The notes beneath the pieces were generated by a model. The model had not been told where the DNA came from and did not search any database. It worked only from the letters and a program-made list of their open reading frames with translations. Made by a program: the position numbers and the translations under genes. Below are positions 60,830 to 64,000 of a DNA stretch of 64,000 nt, piece by piece; the stretch's first letter is position 1, and each line of letters begins with the position of its first letter. Where the stretch lies: assembly GCA_024234815.1 (NCBI GenBank), contig JACKNO010000007.1, positions 62,001-126,000 of the forward strand, read 5' to 3'. Source of the DNA: Pseudomonadales bacterium (GTDB lineage: Bacteria; Pseudomonadota; Gammaproteobacteria; Pseudomonadales; Halieaceae).

Positions 60830-61702
60830 CTACCAGCCGGTGACTTCAGCCAGACCCGCGGCTATGTCGGCAAGACTGCGCACAGTCTTCACGCCGGCGT
60901 CCTCAAGAGCGGCATATTTCTCGTCCGCCGTGCCCTTGCCGCCGGAGATGATCGCGCCTGCGTGCCCCATGCGCTTGCCCTTGGGGGCTGTTACCCCGGC
61001 AATATAGGACACTACCGGCTTGGTGACGTTGGCCTTGATAAAGGACGCCGCCTCCTCTTCGGCCGTGCCCCCGATCTCGCCGATCATCACGATGGCCTCG
61101 GTGGCCGGATCCCGCTCAAACATATCGAGGATATCGATAAAATTGGAGCCCGGAATCGGATCGCCGCCTATCCCCACCACAGTTGACTGGCCATAACCGG
61201 CATCAGTCGTCTGTTTGACGGCTTCATAGGTCAGGGTACCTGAGCGCGATACGATACCGACCTTGCCGGGCAGGTGGATACTGGCGGGCATGATGCCGAT
61301 CTTGCACTCGCCGGGCGTTATCACGCCGGGACAGTTTGGCCCGATCAGGCGCACACCCAGTTCGTCGCACTTGACCTTTACTTCCAGCATATCCAGCGTG
61401 GGAATGCCCTCGGTTATGCAGACGATCAGCCTTATACCGGCATTCGCCGCTTCCAGGATGGAGTCCTTGCAAAAAGCGGCCGGTACGTAGATTACAGAGG
61501 CATCGGCGCCAGTGGCCGCAACGGCTTCGGAAACGGTGTTGAACACCGGAAGGCCGAGGTGTTCCTGACCACCCTTGCCCGGGGTTACCCCCCCGACCAT
61601 CCGGGTGCCGTATTCGATGGCCTGTTCCGAGTGGAAAGTACCCTGGGAGCCGGTGAAGCCCTGGCAGATTACTTTTGTGTCTTTACCGATAAGAATGCTC
61701 AT
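60830..61702 (-). CDS. sucD: succinyl-CoA synthetase alpha subunit
   Basis: The 290-aa protein carries the CoA-binding domain (KVICQGFTGSQGTFHSEQAI) and the phosphohistidine region (VGIGGDPIPGSNFIDILDMF, GEIGGTAEEEAA; active His in GHAGAIISGGKG). With SucC it makes ATP or GTP from succinyl-CoA in the TCA cycle. The start overlaps the sucC stop by 4 nt. Confidence 0.97.
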   Translation of the reverse strand: MSILIGKDTKVICQGFTGSQGTFHSEQAIEYGTRMVGGVTPGKGGQEHLGLPVFNTVSEAVAATGADASVIYVPAAFCKDSILEAANAGIRLIVCITEGIPTLDMLEVKVKCDELGVRLIGPNCPGVITPGECKIGIMPASIHLPGKVGIVSRSGTLTYEAVKQTTDAGYGQSTVVGIGGDPIPGSNFIDILDMFERDPATEAIVMIGEIGGTAEEEAASFIKANVTKPVVSYIAGVTAPKGKRMGHAGAIISGGKGTADEKYAALEDAGVKTVRSLADIAAGLAEVTGW

Positions 61703-62871
61703 TTAGCCGCTCCTTCCGCTGCTGCTACTGCTTGCTGCGCGGCGTCCGTAAGACTGGTGGCCGCAATGATGTTAAGGCCGCTCTCCGCCAGCACCTTGCG
61801 TCCCAGCTCGGCGTTATTGCCTTCCAGTCGCACCACTACCGGCACATTCACGCCTATTTCCTCCACGGCGCCAATCACGCCCTCTGCAATGAGGTCGCAG
61901 CGCACGATACCGCCAAAAATGTTGATGAGCACAGCCTTCACATTCGAGTCGGACAAAATGATCTTGAAGGCTTCGGCCACGCGCTCCTTGGTCGCGCCAC
62001 CGCCTACATCGAGGAAGTTGGCGGGAAAACCGCCGTGCAGCGCCACAATGTCCATGGTGCCCATGGCAAGGCCGGCGCCGTTGACCATGCAACCTATGCT
62101 GCCGCCGAGCGCAACGTAATTGAGTTCCCAGCGCGCCGCGTGCGCTTCGCGCGAATCTTCCTGGCTGGGATCGTGCATTTCCTGCAGGGCCTTCTGGCGG
62201 TAAAGCGCGTTGCCGTCAACGCCGATCTTGGCGTCCAGGCAGTGCAATTTACCCTGATCAGTGATCACCAGCGGGTTCACTTCAATCAGCGCCAGGTCCT
62301 TGTCGACAAACATCTGCGCCAGGCCCATGAAAATCTTGACGAACTGCTTGATCTGGTCGCCCTCGAGGCCGAGCTTGAACGCGAGTTCACGGCCCTGGTA
62401 AGGCTGTGCGCCGACCAGTGGATCGATGGTCGCGCGCAGAATCTTCTCAGGCGTTTCGTGGGCGACTTTCTCGATCTCCACCCCGCCTTCTGTGGACGCC
62501 ATAAACACGATTCGACGCGAACCGCGATCGACCACCGCGCCGAGATAGAGCTCTTCAGCGATATCGGTGCAGCTCTCCACCAGTATTTTGCTTACAGGCT
62601 GGCCGTTCTCGTCCGTCTGGTAAGTCACCAGTTTCTGGCCCAGCCACTTCATCGCGAATTCTCGAATTTCGTCCTTGGTCTTGACCAGCTTTACCCCTCC
62701 GGCCTTGCCGCGTCCGCCGGCGTGCACCTGGGCTTTTACCACCCATTCGCTGCCGCCGATCAGGTTCGCTGCATCCACCGCTTCCTGGGGAGTCTCCACT
62801 GCATAACCCCTGGAAACCGGGAGTCCGTACTCGGCAAACAATTGCTTGCCCTGATACTCATGAAGGTTCAT
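61699..62871 (-). CDS. sucC: succinyl-CoA synthetase beta subunit
   Basis: The 390-aa protein has an ATP-grasp domain with NLHEYQGKQLFAEYGLPVSR, KAQVHAGGRGKAGGVKL, EVNPLVITDQGKLHCLDAKI and GGATKERVAEAFKI. It binds nucleotide and succinate and pairs with SucD. It is the first gene of the sucCD unit; a terminator separates it from lpd upstream. Confidence 0.97.
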   Translation of the reverse strand: MNLHEYQGKQLFAEYGLPVSRGYAVETPQEAVDAANLIGGSEWVVKAQVHAGGRGKAGGVKLVKTKDEIREFAMKWLGQKLVTYQTDENGQPVSKILVESCTDIAEELYLGAVVDRGSRRIVFMASTEGGVEIEKVAHETPEKILRATIDPLVGAQPYQGRELAFKLGLEGDQIKQFVKIFMGLAQMFVDKDLALIEVNPLVITDQGKLHCLDAKIGVDGNALYRQKALQEMHDPSQEDSREAHAARWELNYVALGGSIGCMVNGAGLAMGTMDIVALHGGFPANFLDVGGGATKERVAEAFKIILSDSNVKAVLINIFGGIVRCDLIAEGVIGAVEEIGVNVPVVVRLEGNNAELGRKVLAESGLNIIAATSLTDAAQQAVAAAEGAAK

Positions 62872-62904
62872 CTGCTGTCCTGTTTTAGTCTGATACTCTG
62901 TTTA

Positions 62905-62932
62905 TAAAAAAACCGGCGTCAATATTTGCCGG
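62905..62932 (-). terminator. rho-independent terminator between lpd and sucC
   Basis: On the minus strand CCGGC-N10-GCCGG is followed by TTTTTTT. A further GC hairpin (CCCACGCGCG...CGCGCGTGGG, 62946-62984) stands just before it. Both follow the lpd stop, so sucC is likely to have its own promoter in 62872-62904 or to be read through. Confidence 0.85.
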
Positions 62933-62992
62933 ATCTCCCGCTTCAAACCCACGCGCGCGCGGATTATGTTGTTTTTCGCGCGTGGGAAATTC

Positions 62993-64000
62993 TCAGTTGC
63001 GTTTCTTCCTGTTGGCTATGTGTATGGCATGGCCATCAACCGCCAGGGCTGCTTCGTGTACCGCCTCGGAAAGAGTCGGGTGCCCGAACACGGTCAGCGC
63101 CAGATCTTCGGCGCTGGAGCCGAACTCCATGGCGATCACCACCTGCTGCACGAGGTCGGCCGCCGACGGACCCACGATGTGGCAGCCGAGGATACGGTCG
63201 TTCTCGGCGTGGGCGAGCAGTTTCACCATGCCCTCGGAATCATTGGCCGCCAGGGCTCTACCGCTGGCGGCAAAGGGGAATACGCCGGTCTTGTAGTCCA
63301 CGCCATCCGCCTTCAACTCCTGCTCGGTTCTGCCAACCGCAGCCACCTCGGGGTGGGTATAGATGACCGATGGGATGCAATCGTAGTTCATCTGGGTTTT
63401 CTTGCCGGCGATACGCTCGGCAACCATGATTCCCTCCTCTGAACCCTTGTGGGCCAGCATCGGCCCGCGCACGACATCCCCAACCGCGAAAATATGCGGG
63501 GCCTCGGTTTCGCAGTAGTCGTTGACAAAAATATAGCCTCTTTCGTCGAGGGTTATACCGCTGTCACTGGAAAACAGTTCCTCTGAACGCGGCTTGCGCC
63601 CCACCGCGACAATCAGCTTGTCGAAGGTTTCCACATGCTCGCCATTCACCGTACTGTAGGTTACCTCCACTGCGCCGGCTTTTACCTTCGCACCGGTGAC
63701 CCGGGTCCCCAGACGGATATCCAGGCCCTGCTTCTTGAAGATCTTTGCGGCCTCCTTGGCGACCTGCACATCCATCATGGGCAGGAACTCGTCCAGCGCT
63801 TCCAGCACCACCACGTCGGAACCCAGTCGGGCCCAGACGCTGCCCAGTTCCAGGCCGATAACGCCGGCGCCAATTACGCCCAGTCGAGCGGGCACCTCGG
63901 TAAGTTCCAGCGCGCCGGTGGAATCGATGATGTGCTTGTTGTCTACCGGAGCCGGTGGAATGCTGACCGGCAAAGACCCGGCGGCGATAATAACGTTGGC
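62993..64000 (-). CDS. lpd: dihydrolipoamide dehydrogenase (E3), C-terminal part
   Basis: The gene runs off the right edge; the last 335 codons are visible. It opens inside ANVIIAAGSLPVSIPPAP, followed by the NAD-binding Rossmann motif GVIGAGVIGLELGSVWARLG and the C-terminal dimer domain with the catalytic His-Glu pair in FGHPTLSEAVHEAAL. E3 serves 2-oxoglutarate and pyruvate dehydrogenases. The lpd-sucC-sucD order suggests the sucAB-lpd-sucCD locus. An internal ATG at 63973 is not the true start. Confidence 0.95.
   Translation of the reverse strand, partial: ANVIIAAGSLPVSIPPAPVDNKHIIDSTGALELTEVPARLGVIGAGVIGLELGSVWARLGSDVVVLEALDEFLPMMDVQVAKEAAKIFKKQGLDIRLGTRVTGAKVKAGAVEVTYSTVNGEHVETFDKLIVAVGRKPRSEELFSSDSGITLDERGYIFVNDYCETEAPHIFAVGDVVRGPMLAHKGSEEGIMVAERIAGKKTQMNYDCIPSVIYTHPEVAAVGRTEQELKADGVDYKTGVFPFAASGRALAANDSEGMVKLLAHAENDRILGCHIVGPSAADLVQQVVIAMEFGSSAEDLALTVFGHPTLSEAVHEAALAVDGHAIHIANRKKRN

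Noticed and set aside
61732..62907. 391-codon plus-strand frame antisense to sucC
   Set aside because: Covers a certain sucC gene; composition is that of a reverse shadow.
1..64000. CRISPR arrays, rRNA genes and riboswitches
   Set aside because: No regularly spaced direct repeats with unique spacers, no rRNA sequence and no recognisable riboswitch core were seen on reading through.

Overview
The window is a bacterial chromosome segment, most likely from a marine gammaproteobacterium of the Halieaceae/OM60 type (Cellvibrionales). This is inferred from gene content, without phylogeny: PEP-CTERM-like proteins ending in VP(I/L)PAAxWLFGSxLLGL, an ATP-dependent PEP carboxykinase, a cytochrome P450, a sodium symporter and a typical gammaproteobacterial core set (queF, pdxB, epmC, prmB, sixA, gpsA, aroC, folE, sucCD, lpd). 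Core regions are GC-rich. The middle third (about 16.6-34.5 kb) is visibly more AT-rich, repeat-laden and mobile.

Region 1 (1-14.3 kb). The 5' end of a probable dUTPase gene is divergent from topB, which has a near-perfect LexA box just upstream. A fucosyltransferase-like gene follows on the minus strand. Then come nine tightly packed plus-strand genes (3.9-14.3 kb): nucleotidyltransferase, GT2, PqqD-like protein with an unusual C-terminal tail, HprK-like kinase, TPR-sulfotransferase, TPR-glycosyltransferase, TPR-GT-B-like protein, ABC exporter and a degenerate nucleotidyltransferase. Most neighbours overlap by 4 nt. The set resembles tailoring parts of lasso-peptide clusters, but no cyclase, protease or separate precursor gene is present. 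The product is unknown.

Region 2 (14.3-25.7 kb). A GDSL hydrolase gene with an exosortase-type sorting tail is split by a 1279-bp IS3-family element; removing the element and one 4-bp duplication restores the frame exactly. Next is an accessory zone with integron-type attC sites and cassette genes but no integron integrase (CALIN-like), an IS1111-group element that appears to sit in an attC, three paralogues of a small membrane-anchored family, two more PEP-CTERM-like proteins and six copies of a dispersed ~75-95 bp repeat.

Region 3 (25.76-34.54 kb). An 8.8-kb integrated element is bounded by a 15-bp direct repeat of the 3' end of tRNA-Leu(UAA). It carries a P4-type integrase, an AlpA-like regulator, a RepA-like ATPase, small ORFs, an HK97-type major capsid protein and a P27-type small terminase. 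There is no portal, large terminase or tail gene. The tRNA-side end holds a putative AbiC-like anti-phage protein and a DUF1566 PEP-CTERM protein with a possible sigma-54 promoter. It looks like a phage satellite or a strongly reduced prophage.

Region 4 (34.5-64 kb). Core genome: AsmA-like protein, sodium symporter, LEA14-like lipoprotein, P450, tRNA-Ser, queF, a YadGH-type ABC exporter, tRNA-Glu, and a tRNA-Gly preceded by two 106-bp tandem units that carry only its 5' half. Then msrB, an AcoX/NAD-kinase-like gene, pdxB, epmC, tusA, yheU, a GcvR-like ACT protein, aroC, prmB, folE, a DUF4892 gene, an alpha/beta hydrolase, sixA, gpsA, htpG (with a textbook sigma-32 promoter), pckA, sucD, sucC and the 3' part of lpd, which runs off the right edge.
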